From Flammeovirgaceae bacterium (lineage in GTDB: Bacteria; Bacteroidota; Bacteroidia; Cytophagales; Cyclobacteriaceae): DNA of 36,925 nucleotides. The position numbers and the translations under genes are program-made. This document shows positions 1 through 8,679 of the stretch, piece by piece. Location: positions 1-36,925 of the forward strand of contig JAHEZH010000046.1 in assembly GCA_023251155.1 (NCBI GenBank), written 5' to 3'. The notes under the pieces are model-generated. The model was given only the letters and a program-made list of their open reading frames with translations, was not told where the DNA came from and ran no database searches. The number at the start of each line of letters is the position of its first letter. Positions within the stretch are counted from its first letter, which is position 1.

Positions 1-1052
1 GGATTCATACTGGCCACCAGCATGAAGTTGGCGGGGTAATCAATTGAAATTTTAGCGCGGGAGATGGTCACTTTTCTTTCTTCCATCGGCTGGCGCATCA
101 CTTCCAGTACAGTGCGTTTGAATTCAGGAAGTTCATCTAAAAACAAAACACCGTTGTGTGATAATGATATTTCTCCGGGCTGAGGGTTGCCACCGCCACC
201 TACCAGGGCCACGTCTGATATGGTATGATGGGGACTTCGATACGGACGTGTGGTCATCAGTGATGCATCTTTACCTACTTTACCCGCAATGGAATGGATC
301 TTGGTGGTTTCCAAAGCTTCATTCAGGGTAAGTGGCGGCAGAATGGTAGGCAATCTTTTTGCCAGCATGGTTTTACCTGCACCTGGTGGCCCGATCATAA
401 TTACATTGTGTCCACCTGCTGCAGCAATCTCCAGAGCACGCTTTATGTTTTCCTGCCCTTGCACATCTTTAAAATCGGTATCATAGTTATTCAACTGACT
501 GTTGAAAATGTCGCGTGTATCAATACGCAGTGGTTCTATTTTTAATTTCCCTTCACAGAAATCAATCGCTTCCTGTAATGTTTCCACACCAATCACATCC
601 AGGTTGTTGACGATAGCCGCTTCGCGTGTATTGGACTTTGGCAAAATGAAACCTTTGAAGTTTTCTTTGCGTGCCTGTATGGCAATAGGCAGCACCCCTT
701 TTATCGGGCGCAGCGTTCCATCCAGTGCCAGCTCCCCCATGATCACATAGCTTTCCAGATCAAGGGCTGCAATCTGGCCGGATGCCTGAAGAATGGTTAA
801 AGCAATCGGTAAGTCATAAGATGATCCTTCCTTACGAATATCTGCCGGAGCAAGATTGACCACTACTTTGTTGCGTGGCATAAAGAAGCCAGCGGTCTTC
901 ATCGCTGATTCTACCCGATGTTCACTTTCCTTCACTGCCGTATCTGGCATACCGCTAATGTACAAATGCTGGCCTTGCGTGACATTCACTTCCACCGTGA
1001 TCGTCTTGGCATCTACGCCATGCACTGCACTTCCAAATGTTTTTGCTACCAC
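1..1052 (-). CDS. comM: ComM/YifB-family Mg-chelatase-like AAA+ ATPase (partial, C-terminus beyond left edge)
   Basis: About 350 codons are present and the frame runs open off the left edge. The N-terminal part matches the ComM/YifB family: an opening [13 protein letters not shown] stretch, then an Lon-protease-like fold region with [11 protein letters not shown], a Walker A GPPGAGKT (about 368-393) and a Walker B-like LFLDELPEF (about 119-149). Known members are hexameric branch-migration helicases acting in natural transformation and recombination. No ATG fits the N-terminus. I chose the GTG at 1050-1052 because it places VAKTFGS at the usual family start; another in-frame GTG lies 12 codons upstream, before a stop. 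The gene follows gmhA on the same strand after about 100 bases with no obvious terminator. The family call is firm; the exact start is less so. Confidence 0.9.
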   Translation of the reverse strand, partial: MVAKTFGSAVHGVDAKTITVEVNVTQGQHLYISGMPDTAVKESEHRVESAMKTAGFFMPRNKVVVNLAPADIRKEGSSYDLPIALTILQASGQIAALDLESYVIMGELALDGTLRPIKGVLPIAIQARKENFKGFILPKSNTREAAIVNNLDVIGVETLQEAIDFCEGKLKIEPLRIDTRDIFNSQLNNYDTDFKDVQGQENIKRALEIAAAGGHNVIMIGPPGAGKTMLAKRLPTILPPLTLNEALETTKIHSIAGKVGKDASLMTTRPYRSPHHTISDVALVGGGGNPQPGEISLSHNGVLFLDELPEFKRTVLEVMRQPMEERKVTISRAKISIDYPANFMLVASMN

Positions 1053-1152
1053 TTTAATAGGTTTATTAGTCGTTACAGCAAACTGCACTGTCAGTTTACT
1101 TAATTAATAATACCAATTTTGATGGAATTAGAAAAATCGAAGGAGGGCTGGC

Positions 1153-1731
1153 TTACACTAACTGCTTTTCAATCAGCAGAATCAATACGTGGATAATTTT
1201 GATGTGTACTTCCTGAATACGATCGGCAAATCCGAAATGGGGAACCCGTATTTCGATATCGGCCAACGGCCCGAGTTTGCCTCCGTCTTTCCCTGTAAGG
1301 GCAATGATCTTCATCCCCTTCTCTTTGGCAGAAAGTACTGCTCTTAATATATTAGGGGAATTGCCACTGGTGCTCAGTGTAAACAACACATCACCTTTGT
1401 TTCCGAGAGCGTCAATATAACGGGAGAAGACAAACTCAAAACCATAGTCGTTGGCCACACAGCTAATATGACTGACATCAGAGATACAAATAGCGGGTAT
1501 TGCTCTGCGATCGTTACGGTAACGGCCGGTAAGCTCTTCGGCAAAATGCATGGCATCGCAGTGCGAACCTCCGTTGCCACAGGAGATGACTTTACCGCCT
1601 GCATTTACACTGGCTGCAATGGCTTTACCGGCTTGTTCAATTAATTCACTATTAGCCGGGTCGTTGATGAAATCGGTCAGTACGGCTGACGCCTGATTTA
1701 ACTCTGCCGTAATGAGCGACCTGAAATCCAT
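1153..1731 (-). CDS. gmhA: Phosphoheptose isomerase (sedoheptulose 7-phosphate isomerase)
   Basis: This 192-residue protein is full length and very close to E. coli GmhA. It converts sedoheptulose 7-phosphate to D-glycero-heptose 7-phosphate in the cytosol, the first step to ADP- or GDP-heptose for LPS cores or glycan heptoses. Visible family blocks are [20 protein letters not shown] (51-70), [16 protein letters not shown] (120-125), LTGKDGG (145-151) and [13 protein letters not shown] (169-181). Glu-66 and His-181 align with the E. coli catalytic Glu-65 and His-180. Its ATG overlaps the stop of the upstream small membrane protein gene by one base (TAATG), which suggests translational coupling. 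No other heptose pathway gene (hldE, gmhB) is visible here. Confidence 0.97.
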   Translation of the reverse strand: MDFRSLITAELNQASAVLTDFINDPANSELIEQAGKAIAASVNAGGKVISCGNGGSHCDAMHFAEELTGRYRNDRRAIPAICISDVSHISCVANDYGFEFVFSRYIDALGNKGDVLFTLSTSGNSPNILRAVLSAKEKGMKIIALTGKDGGKLGPLADIEIRVPHFGFADRIQEVHIKIIHVLILLIEKQLV

Positions 1732-2048
1732 TAAGAAGGCGTATTGGTAATAGTACCTTTCGATGATTCCTGGTAATCGTACACCTTCGCCTTAAGCGTA
1801 TTGTTTTCGAGACGGGAAGCTTCACGTTCTTTTTCTACAGAGCGTGATTCCAGCCACCACCAGGCCACATCGGCTACCAGCATTAAAAGGCCAAGCAGTG
1901 CGCCCCATTTGAACAACGGAAGACTGGTAAGCATTTTTGAAAGGATGCTGAAGTCATTCTTCTGCGAATCGATATACAGCGTAAAAAGAAACAGTACCAC
2001 ATGGTAGAATCCAAATACGGCGAAGAAAATGAGACGTCTTTTATTCAT
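1731..2048 (-). CDS. Small two-helix membrane protein with coiled-coil tail, upstream of gmhA
   Basis: I do not recognise a named family. From the ATG at 2048 the product is 105 residues. It has a basic start (MNKRRL), a hydrophobic helix around 6-24, a second around 45-65 ending in a Trp-rich [11 protein letters not shown], then a charged probable coiled coil ([19 protein letters not shown]). The topology of two helices and a cytoplasmic coiled coil recalls LapA-like proteins, but I cannot claim homology. The reading frame is open back to a GTG at 2123. I prefer 2048 because a good promoter lies at 2068-2096, inside that extension, and because an ATG followed by a basic run and a helix is typical. 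The stop overlaps the gmhA start. Confidence 0.75.
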   Translation of the reverse strand: MNKRRLIFFAVFGFYHVVLFLFTLYIDSQKNDFSILSKMLTSLPLFKWGALLGLLMLVADVAWWWLESRSVEKEREASRLENNTLKAKVYDYQESSKGTITNTPS

Positions 2049-2067
2049 AAAAAAGCTTAAGCCATGA

Positions 2068-2096
2068 CAAACATAGGATTTTTCATCTAATGCAAA
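2068..2096 (-). promoter_or_regulatory. Bacteroidota-type promoter for the small membrane protein-gmhA pair
   Basis: Read on the minus strand, TTTG (2093-2096) is followed by 17 bases and then TATGTTTG (2068-2075). This matches the Bacteroidota consensus TTTG - about 19 - TAnnTTTG exactly at both boxes. The predicted transcript start is near 2064, about 15 bases before the ATG at 2048. This separates the pair from the upstream ABC transporter gene and argues against the GTG at 2123. It is a pattern match only. Confidence 0.6.
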
Positions 2097-2146
2097 AATG
2101 TAATTTGACTCAAAATCATGCACCCGCTTATAAACATGAGGGCAAA

Positions 2147-4000
2147 CTACGCATTCTGAGTACTGCTGGATGTTCTATCGGTGCTCTGAATATCGCTTAA
2201 TTTACGATATACCCCTTCCAGGCGAATCAATTCATCGTGGGTGCCCCGTTCTGCAATCTCTCCTTTCTGAATCACAACAATTTCGTCTGCCTTCTTAATC
2301 GTGCTTAACCGATGAGCAATGACGATCGATGTACGGTTCTTCATCAGATTGAATAAAGCTTCCTGCACCAGTTTTTCCGATTCGGAGTCCAGTGCCGAAG
2401 TAGCTTCATCCAAAATAAGAATGGGTGGATTTTTCAATACCGCTCTGGCTATGCTTATGCGCTGCCGCTGGCCGCCCGACAATTTTGATCCGCGCTCACC
2501 AATTAAAGTCTGGTAGCCTTTCTCTGACTGCGCAATAAAGTCGTGTGCGTTCGCAATTTTAGCGGCATTAATTACTGCTTCTTCACTCACATTAGGCATA
2601 CCAAAAGCAATGTTGTTGAAGATCGTATCATTAAACAGAATCGACTCTTGCGTGACAATACCCATGTGCGAGCGCAGTGATTCGATATCGTAATCGGTGA
2701 TCGACTTGCCATCGATGCGTACTTCACCTTCGGTAGGATCATAGAAGCGCGGAACCAGATCCACCAAGGTAGATTTACCTCCACCTGATGGGCCAACCAA
2801 TGCTACCGTTTTACCTTTCTGGACGGTGAGGTTAATGTTTTTCAATACCAGACCTGCATCGTACGCAAAGCTTACGTTTTTAAACTCGACACTATGTTCA
2901 AACTGTTTCAGCGCGATGGCATTCGGTTTATTCTGAATGGCCGATTTGGTATCGATGATGCTGAATATCCTTCGCGCAGAAGCAATTCCCTTTTGCATGG
3001 AAGTAATGCCGTTGGAGAATGACTTTGCCGGCTGAAGTATCTGTGCGAACGTAGCGAGGAAAATAAGAAAGGCTTCCGGCTCCAGTTCTTTCTGTCCACC
3101 CAAAATAAGTACCCCTCCGTAAAACATAATGCCTGATATGATGATTACGCCCATCAGTTCTGATACCGGTGACGCCAATTCATTTTTGTACGCCATGGAT
3201 AAATTCACTTTTCCATAGTAGCTATTCTCTTCGTTCATCTTTTTGAGAATATATTTTCTGGCATTGAATGCCTTCACTACACGCATTCCTCCGAATGTTT
3301 CATCCAGAATATTCACGGTGCGACCAAGGGATTCCTGACTCAATTTTGCCTGGCGTTTTAATCGTTTTACAATTTCAGCCAGCAAGCCGCCTACCAGTGG
3401 CAAAACAAAAACAGAAAACAAGGTGAGTTTTACGGAAATGAGAAACAAAATGACAAAAGAAACAACAATGGTGATCGGTTCTTTAAACACCACCTTCAAA
3501 CTATTCACTACAGAATTCTCTACCTCCTGCGCATCGTTGGTAAAGCGCGAAATCAAATCTCCCTTTCGCTGATCGTTAAAGTATCCAATATGGAGATGAG
3601 TGATCTTCTCAAAAAAATCGCTCCTGAGGTTTCTGACTACCTCGACCCGGAGTTTGGAAGCTACGACCCGCTCAATGTAGCCAAACAAATTTCCAAGAAA
3701 CCGAAACCCGACCACACAAACGCACACAAAAAGTAATGCCGACTGTTTACCACTTGTATTGATGACAGAAATGAAGTAATGCTGAAAAACACCTATCGCA
3801 TAGTCAGCTGAAAAAGAAAAAGCAGGAATAGGTGGTGTTGCTGTCGCCTTTACGTTATCAAACAATATTTGTAACAGAGGAATAGCCACCACCAGTGTCA
3901 CTGAACTGAAAATAACGCCCAGCACAGTAAACAAAAAAAAGTTGATTAGCCTTTGTCTGAGCTTAGGCGAATACCTTAAAACACGAAAGAAATCTTTCAT
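2147..4000 (-). CDS. MsbA-type ABC exporter, fused membrane and ATPase domains
   Basis: The 617-residue protein is a complete half-transporter. Residues 1-340 are a six-helix exporter domain and residues about 370-605 are the nucleotide-binding domain. All motifs are intact: Walker A VGPSGGGKST (402-411), Q-loop Gln-451, signature LSGGQRQR (507-514), Walker B ILILDEATSALD (527-538) and H-loop His-563. Homodimers of this family flip lipid A core, other lipids or drugs across the inner membrane; substrate cannot be read from sequence. The gene starts 15 bases after the Wzi-like outer-membrane protein gene, so the two are probably co-transcribed. A lipid or glycolipid substrate fits the neighbouring gmhA and Wzi-like genes, which is inference. 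Confidence 0.93.
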   Translation of the reverse strand: MKDFFRVLRYSPKLRQRLINFFLFTVLGVIFSSVTLVVAIPLLQILFDNVKATATPPIPAFSFSADYAIGVFQHYFISVINTSGKQSALLFVCVCVVGFRFLGNLFGYIERVVASKLRVEVVRNLRSDFFEKITHLHIGYFNDQRKGDLISRFTNDAQEVENSVVNSLKVVFKEPITIVVSFVILFLISVKLTLFSVFVLPLVGGLLAEIVKRLKRQAKLSQESLGRTVNILDETFGGMRVVKAFNARKYILKKMNEENSYYGKVNLSMAYKNELASPVSELMGVIIISGIMFYGGVLILGGQKELEPEAFLIFLATFAQILQPAKSFSNGITSMQKGIASARRIFSIIDTKSAIQNKPNAIALKQFEHSVEFKNVSFAYDAGLVLKNINLTVQKGKTVALVGPSGGGKSTLVDLVPRFYDPTEGEVRIDGKSITDYDIESLRSHMGIVTQESILFNDTIFNNIAFGMPNVSEEAVINAAKIANAHDFIAQSEKGYQTLIGERGSKLSGGQRQRISIARAVLKNPPILILDEATSALDSESEKLVQEALFNLMKNRTSIVIAHRLSTIKKADEIVVIQKGEIAERGTHDELIRLEGVYRKLSDIQSTDRTSSSTQNA

Positions 4001-4015
4001 CCGGATAGAGAGAAA

Positions 4016-5701
4016 TTAAAATTCATACCCACGCTGGGCAATGTTCCAGCGCAAAGCTAAAGAAGTTATTGATGTATTGGAGTTGTACAACAACAGATCG
4101 CTCTTGCTATCGCGCTGAATGTGTTTGACATCAATAAAGAAATTATGCCTTACCATGTACGAAGCGGTAAGATCTACATACATGATCTTGTTTTGCACGC
4201 CCTGGCCAATAGTATTACCATAGTCGGAAATACGGGTGTTATTATTTTTAAGCAGATCGCCACCTTCGTTATCTGTTGCATTAGCATCCTGGCCTTTTTT
4301 AGCATAAAACCCTTTCACCGTAAGGTGAAGGCGCGGCAGTGGCTGATAACGAACAATACCCACTACTTCATTAAAATTAGCCCCCAGCGGGTGGGCCATC
4401 GGCTGGCGATAGTTGGTGTAACTTCCAAAATCCGAATTATGGGAATACGTAAACGGACGCACGATATTGGCCTCCAGCTGCAAATCGAGGTTATTGATAC
4501 CCGCCACATCGATGTATTTCAATCCGCCCTGTATGGCAAACTTATTGGCCCACCATCCATCTCCGGATTTGATCTGATCCAGCACAAATTCATCCAGCAC
4601 AAATTGTCCGTAGAAGGATAGCTTTTTCACCGCATTCCATTTAAAATCGGCTCCAACCAATACATTATCGGTACTTCCGAATTGCTGCTCAATCGCGCGA
4701 TAGAAAATAACCGGATTCAGGTAGCTCGCATCAAAATGGCCGGACGAATCAGCATCAAAAACCACCGACTCAAACAAGCCTAGATTAAACTTCTTTCCGA
4801 TGTTGATACTGGCGTGATGAAAGGCAATGTACTTCATCGGGTAAGGGCCTTGCCCTGATCCACCAACACTTGCATTTACATCGGCCGCTACCCGGTTCAA
4901 TTGGAACAGGTAATTGATCTTCCACACTTTTACATTAGCCCGCATGAATAAAGAAGTAGGTGCGAAGTCGGAGAAGATCAATGATCGATAGCCGTTACCG
5001 ATGTTGGTACGGTCCTGCCCAAACTGAAAATTGATATGCTTGCTGATATTAAAATCGATGTATGCTCTCACCTGGAAAAAATCGACTCCATTGTCTTTAA
5101 ATTTCTTCCAGAATAATTCGTGCGGTATTACCGGATTTCCGGTCAATCCGCTTTGCACATACGAGGGAAGCACCGACTGGTTTTCACCTAAAAACGTATA
5201 GAACCCAACTTTGCGATCAATCATGCCACGCATTTCCACACCACGCAGGTTAATAAACATCGGATCACCGAGGTTGGAGTCTTTGCCTATACCCGCATAC
5301 AAAACAGGGCTGACGTGCAAATCAAATTCGGGCTGATCGACATAGAGCAGATCCGATTTTTTCTTGTAGAAATGATTGAGGAAAGGTTTTTTGCTGGTAC
5401 TGGTCTCGGCACGGCTCCACTCCCAGTTATCGTTACGCAGGTATTCATAGTTAAACTGATCAGCCCGGGACGTAAATACCTGGCTTCGGGCCTGCAGCGA
5501 ATCCACAAAAGCAACAATGGCTTTACGCTGATAGGGTTTTACAGAGGTAAAAAGCTCAGGCGAAAGGCGTCCCGATTTCACCTCGTAGCGATCTACCCAG
5601 TGATAGTAGTCTTCATTCAACGGGGCATTGGTACTTTGAGCGCCCAGCTGGCCCAGATTCAGAATCAGTATGAGGCCGGTTAATCCAAATAATCGTATCA
5701 T
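4016..5701 (-). CDS. Outer-membrane beta-barrel protein, capsule-assembly Wzi-like
   Basis: The product is 561 residues from the ATG at 5701; a TTG two codons upstream is not needed. It begins with a signal peptide (MIRLFGLTGLILILNLGQLG, cleavage near AQS). The rest shows the alternating short strands, aromatic girdles and turns of an outer-membrane barrel. Blocks such as FQFGQDRTNIGNGYRSLIFS and SYLNPVIFYRAIEQ resemble Bacteroidota proteins annotated as capsule assembly Wzi family. E. coli Wzi anchors K capsule to the cell surface; whether this one binds glycan is unknown. It is the first gene of a probable two-gene operon with the ABC exporter, divergent from rpmE2. A generic barrel or porin is the alternative. 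Confidence 0.72.
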   Translation of the reverse strand: MIRLFGLTGLILILNLGQLGAQSTNAPLNEDYYHWVDRYEVKSGRLSPELFTSVKPYQRKAIVAFVDSLQARSQVFTSRADQFNYEYLRNDNWEWSRAETSTSKKPFLNHFYKKKSDLLYVDQPEFDLHVSPVLYAGIGKDSNLGDPMFINLRGVEMRGMIDRKVGFYTFLGENQSVLPSYVQSGLTGNPVIPHELFWKKFKDNGVDFFQVRAYIDFNISKHINFQFGQDRTNIGNGYRSLIFSDFAPTSLFMRANVKVWKINYLFQLNRVAADVNASVGGSGQGPYPMKYIAFHHASINIGKKFNLGLFESVVFDADSSGHFDASYLNPVIFYRAIEQQFGSTDNVLVGADFKWNAVKKLSFYGQFVLDEFVLDQIKSGDGWWANKFAIQGGLKYIDVAGINNLDLQLEANIVRPFTYSHNSDFGSYTNYRQPMAHPLGANFNEVVGIVRYQPLPRLHLTVKGFYAKKGQDANATDNEGGDLLKNNNTRISDYGNTIGQGVQNKIMYVDLTASYMVRHNFFIDVKHIQRDSKSDLLLYNSNTSITSLALRWNIAQRGYEF

Positions 5702-5858
5702 TTTCAAGCTTTTAGATCACAATTTTCTTTCCTGAACAGAGGGAAGGCGTTGCGCGGGGAAAGGTGGCTTTTTTTAGCTGATTTTGGTTTTCGCCCCTTA
5801 AATCCGGCTTCAAATTACAACCGATTTATGTGCTCATCAAATTATCTCGGGCATGCCC

Positions 5859-5888
5859 TTGCAAATCGGAGGCAGATCGTTATTTTTG
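5859..5888 (+). promoter_or_regulatory. Promoter of rpmE2
   Basis: TTG (5859-5861) is followed by 19 bases and TATTTTTG (5881-5888), a near-perfect Bacteroidota promoter. The predicted start is near 5892, giving a leader of about 30 bases before the ATG at 5922. The rest of the 5702-5921 divergent gap holds no clear promoter for the minus-strand Wzi-like gene. Confidence 0.7.
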
Positions 5889-5921
5889 CAGTCCTTTTAA
5901 GAAGCATTAATCAACAAAGCA

Positions 5922-6164
5922 ATGAAAAACGGCATTCATCCGGAATATAAAGAAGTGGTTTTCTGGGATACAACCAGCGATGTGAAATTTTTATCACGTT
6001 CTACTTCCGTTCCTAAAGAAACAACTACCTGGGAAGGAAAAGAATACCCAGTGATCAAGGTCGAAGTGAGCTCTGCATCACACCCTTTCTTCACCGGTAA
6101 GAAAGTATTTTTGGATACTGCTGGTCGCGTGGAGAAATTCCAAAAGAAATACCAAAAGAAATAG
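5922..6164 (+). CDS. rpmE2: 50S ribosomal protein L31, type B (zinc-free)
   Basis: This 80-residue protein matches the type B form of L31: [20 protein letters not shown] at the start, then [14 protein letters not shown] and a Lys-rich end ([12 protein letters not shown]). It lacks the CxxC zinc ligands of type A L31. It is part of the large ribosomal subunit, where L31 bridges to the small subunit. The gene is monocistronic: it has its own promoter and ends at a strong hairpin terminator 25 bases downstream. In organisms with both forms, type B is often induced by zinc starvation; I see no Zur-like site and this may be the only L31 in the genome. Confidence 0.97.
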   Translation: MKNGIHPEYKEVVFWDTTSDVKFLSRSTSVPKETTTWEGKEYPVIKVEVSSASHPFFTGKKVFLDTAGRVEKFQKKYQKK

Positions 6165-6189
6165 TCGCAGTTTACTTCGCGATACCCAT

Positions 6190-6221
6190 AAAAGGTCTCC
6201 CCTCGGAGACCTTTTATTTTT
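6190..6221 (+). terminator. Rho-independent terminator of rpmE2
   Basis: A perfect 11-bp stem (AAAAGGTCTCC at 6190-6200 with GGAGACCTTTT at 6205-6215) closes a CCTC loop and runs into ATTTTT. It lies 25 bases past the rpmE2 stop. The A/T symmetry would also allow some function on the other strand, but no minus-strand gene ends here. Confidence 0.9.
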
Positions 6222-6245
6222 ATGTGCCTTTCGCACAAACTCATT

Positions 6246-6274
6246 TTTGCCTTAGCACGAACGGTCTATTTTTG
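6246..6274 (+). promoter_or_regulatory. Promoter of the GlmU-like gene, leaving almost no leader
   Basis: TTTG (6246-6249), 17 bases, then TATTTTTG (6267-6274): both boxes fit the Bacteroidota consensus. The -7 box ends only four bases before the ATG at 6279, so transcription should start at or next to the start codon. Pattern match only. Confidence 0.55.
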
Positions 6275-6278
6275 TACT

Positions 6279-7481
6279 ATGAATTTCATTCTCTTCGATG
6301 ATCCGGCAGCGCGTGTTAATCTGCTACCTTTTACGTTTACACGCCCCGTAGCCGCTATCCGCACAGGCATACTTACTATTGCCGAAAAATGGGAGAAGCT
6401 ACTTCAGCAACCGATCTCCTATTCTACCGAAACCTATCTGAGTAAGAAGTACACTCTTCAACTCACTACGGATAATGTGTGGATCAACGGAGCCGTTTGC
6501 CCGGATGAAGAGTTGGTCAAGGCGATCCTTCAATTAAAAACAGGAGAAGGAATTTTTTATAACGCACGCATCATAGCCGTGCGCACACCTGACGATGAAG
6601 TGCCCGAAGTCATCAACGGCACCGTTAGCGAATGGAAACAACCCATCATCCTCATTGATCAGGTCTGGAAAATATTTCAAAACAACGGGGCTCAGATCAG
6701 GGCTGATTTTAAACTCATCACCCAGGGAAGAAAATCTGTACCGATTACAGATATACATACACGCGTTTACAAAGAAGAGAACATCTTCCTGGAAGAAGGG
6801 GCAAAAGTTACTGCCGCGGTATTGAATGCCGATAACGGACCGATCTATATCGGGAAAAATGCCACCGTACAGGAAGGTGCATTGGTACGTGGTCCGTTTG
6901 CCTTGTGCGATGAATCACACATCAACATGGGTGCGAAGATCAGAGGCGATGTGACTGTAGGCCCTTATTCAAAAGTGGGTGGTGAAGTAAGCGCCTCTGT
7001 GGTGTTTGGCAACAGTAATAAATCGCACGATGGATTTCTGGGTTGCTCAGTCATTGGTGAATGGTGTAACCTGGGTGCTGACAGCAACACATCCAATCTT
7101 AAAAACAACTACGACAACGTGAAAGTATGGAACTATGGCCGTAAGGAGTTTGTGGATTCCGGATTGATGTTTTGCGGGTTGATGCTGGGTGATCACAGCA
7201 AATGCTCGATCAACACCATGTTCAACACCGGTACTGTGGCTGGCGTAAGTGCCAATATTTTTGGTGATGGCTTCCCTCCTACATTGATTCCTTCTTTCAG
7301 CTGGGGCGGATCGGCAGGATATGCTACTTATCAATTAGCTAAAGCTTTTGAAACGGCGACCAGGGCTATGGCCCGAAGAGCTGTACCTTTCGATGAACAG
7401 GAGCAGGAGATACTGCAACATGTCTATACCCTTACTTCAGCGGAAAGGAATTGGGAAAAAGAACAGCCAATTATCAATTGA
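6279..7481 (+). CDS. GlmU-like sugar-phosphate nucleotidyltransferase/acetyltransferase (Bacteroidota alternate GlmU)
   Basis: The 400-residue product matches the alternate GlmU group (TIGR03991 type) found in Bacteroidota. The start NFILFDDPAARVNLLPFTFT followed by RPVAAIRTGILTIAEKWE is characteristic and replaces the usual nucleotidyltransferase GxGTRM loop. Residues about 180-370 form a left-handed beta-helix with hexapeptide-like steps (GPIYIGKNATVQEGALVRGP, IGEWCNLGADSN). The likely role is making UDP-GlcNAc for peptidoglycan and LPS from glucosamine 1-phosphate; this is a family prediction. I chose the ATG at 6279 because homologues begin there; the frame extends to an ATG at 6222 that lies inside the terminator tail. 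holB follows after 59 bases. Confidence 0.88.
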   Translation: MNFILFDDPAARVNLLPFTFTRPVAAIRTGILTIAEKWEKLLQQPISYSTETYLSKKYTLQLTTDNVWINGAVCPDEELVKAILQLKTGEGIFYNARIIAVRTPDDEVPEVINGTVSEWKQPIILIDQVWKIFQNNGAQIRADFKLITQGRKSVPITDIHTRVYKEENIFLEEGAKVTAAVLNADNGPIYIGKNATVQEGALVRGPFALCDESHINMGAKIRGDVTVGPYSKVGGEVSASVVFGNSNKSHDGFLGCSVIGEWCNLGADSNTSNLKNNYDNVKVWNYGRKEFVDSGLMFCGLMLGDHSKCSINTMFNTGTVAGVSANIFGDGFPPTLIPSFSWGGSAGYATYQLAKAFETATRAMARRAVPFDEQEQEILQHVYTLTSAERNWEKEQPIIN

Positions 7482-7540
7482 TCCATGATCACGTTTCATT
7501 TAAAATTCACTTACCTGTAATTTTTAATTCGTAACTCGTA

Positions 7541-8665
7541 ATGACATTTGCCTCCATACCTGGTGCTGATTACATCAAACAAAAGCTGATCCAATCGGTA
7601 AGAGAGAACAAGATGCCGCATGCGCAGCTCTTCGAAGGAAGAGAGGGCGCGCTGAATTTGCCCATGGCATTGGCTTATGCTACGTATCTGCATTGCCTGA
7701 ACAGAGGAGAATCGGACGCCTGTGGCACTTGCTCGGCATGCAGTAAAAACTTAAAGTACATTCATCCTGATACCAGTTTTGTATTTCCTTTAGGTAATGT
7801 GAAAGGAGATAAAGACGAAGACCGGTTCAAGGCCGAGATCACCAAAACCTGGCGACAGTTTTTACTGGAAAGCCCTTTCGGAAATATGAATGACTGGTCT
7901 GCCTACTACGGTGGCGAAGACAAGCAGGCCAGTATATCGCGTGAGGAAAGTCGTGAGATCATTAAAACACTTTCACTCAAACCATTTGAGAGTCCGTTCA
8001 AAGTAATGATCATCTGGCAACCGGAATACATGCACCCGTCTGCTGCGAATGGTATTCTGAAGATACTGGAAGAGCCACCTCCCAATACCTACTTTATATT
8101 AGTGACCAACGCTGCCGAGCGACTGCTTCCTACAATTATCTCGCGCACGCAGATTGTGCAGGTTCCGTTATTAACGGATGAAGAAGTGGAACAGCAGCTG
8201 AAGCAAAACGGACAGCTGGAAGAATCACGCATCTCCGAAATTGTACAGCTTGCCGATGGCAATATCAACATGGCGCTGAAAATGATTGAGCAGACGGTCG
8301 ATCTTAACCATGACCGTTTTTCGTTGTGGATGCGCTCGTGCTTCAAAAAAGATTACGCCAAACTTTTAGAAATCACCGATGACTTCCATGAACTGGATAA
8401 ATTAAGCCAGCGTACCTTCTTACAATACAGCCTGAGCATGCTGCGCGAAGTGGCGCTTTATCTTGCCGGTGCGAAAGAAATCAACCGTGCCAAAGGAAGA
8501 GAATTAAAGTTTGTGCAGGATTTCAGCAAAGTACTGGATGTGGATAAAGTAACTGAATCCAGTAAACACATCGGTGAAGCTTCGTATTTCCTTGAACGGA
8601 ACGGAAGCGCGAAAATGATTTTCCTCGATCTTTCATTACAACTTTCCCAAACCATCAATCCCTAG
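7541..8665 (+). CDS. holB: DNA polymerase III delta' subunit
   Basis: This 374-residue protein is a clamp-loader delta' subunit. It keeps the zinc-module cysteines (Cys-52 and CGTCSAC at 61-67) and the block GILKILEEPPPNTYFILVTN followed by LPTIISRTQIV. The phosphate-loop position (FEGREGALNLP, 31-41) has lost the GKT residues, as expected for delta', which does not hydrolyse ATP. The usual SRC motif reads SRT. It acts with gamma/tau and delta to load the beta clamp. The cyclophilin lipoprotein gene starts 14 bases downstream, so the two are likely co-transcribed. Confidence 0.93.
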   Translation: MTFASIPGADYIKQKLIQSVRENKMPHAQLFEGREGALNLPMALAYATYLHCLNRGESDACGTCSACSKNLKYIHPDTSFVFPLGNVKGDKDEDRFKAEITKTWRQFLLESPFGNMNDWSAYYGGEDKQASISREESREIIKTLSLKPFESPFKVMIIWQPEYMHPSAANGILKILEEPPPNTYFILVTNAAERLLPTIISRTQIVQVPLLTDEEVEQQLKQNGQLEESRISEIVQLADGNINMALKMIEQTVDLNHDRFSLWMRSCFKKDYAKLLEITDDFHELDKLSQRTFLQYSLSMLREVALYLAGAKEINRAKGRELKFVQDFSKVLDVDKVTESSKHIGEASYFLERNGSAKMIFLDLSLQLSQTINP

Positions 8666-8679
8666 TCCGTATTCCTATT

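Noticed and set aside
250-1107. Several plus-strand frames of 60-83 codons
   Set aside because: All are shadows of the ComM/YifB gene, which carries Walker motifs on the minus strand.
2049-2123. A GTG start extending the small membrane protein by 25 residues
   Set aside because: A better promoter match lies within this stretch, and the ATG at 2048 begins a normal membrane-protein start.
4121-4621. A 166-codon plus-strand open frame
   Set aside because: It lies antisense inside the Wzi-like gene, whose signal peptide and barrel pattern are clear, and its product shows no recognisable domain.
5750-5950. A 66-codon plus-strand frame over the rpmE2 promoter
   Set aside because: It covers a strong promoter and overlaps the start of rpmE2; its composition is not protein-like.
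6222-6278. An upstream ATG extending the GlmU-like protein by 19 residues
   Set aside because: It falls inside the terminator tail and before the promoter, and homologues start at the ATG at 6279.
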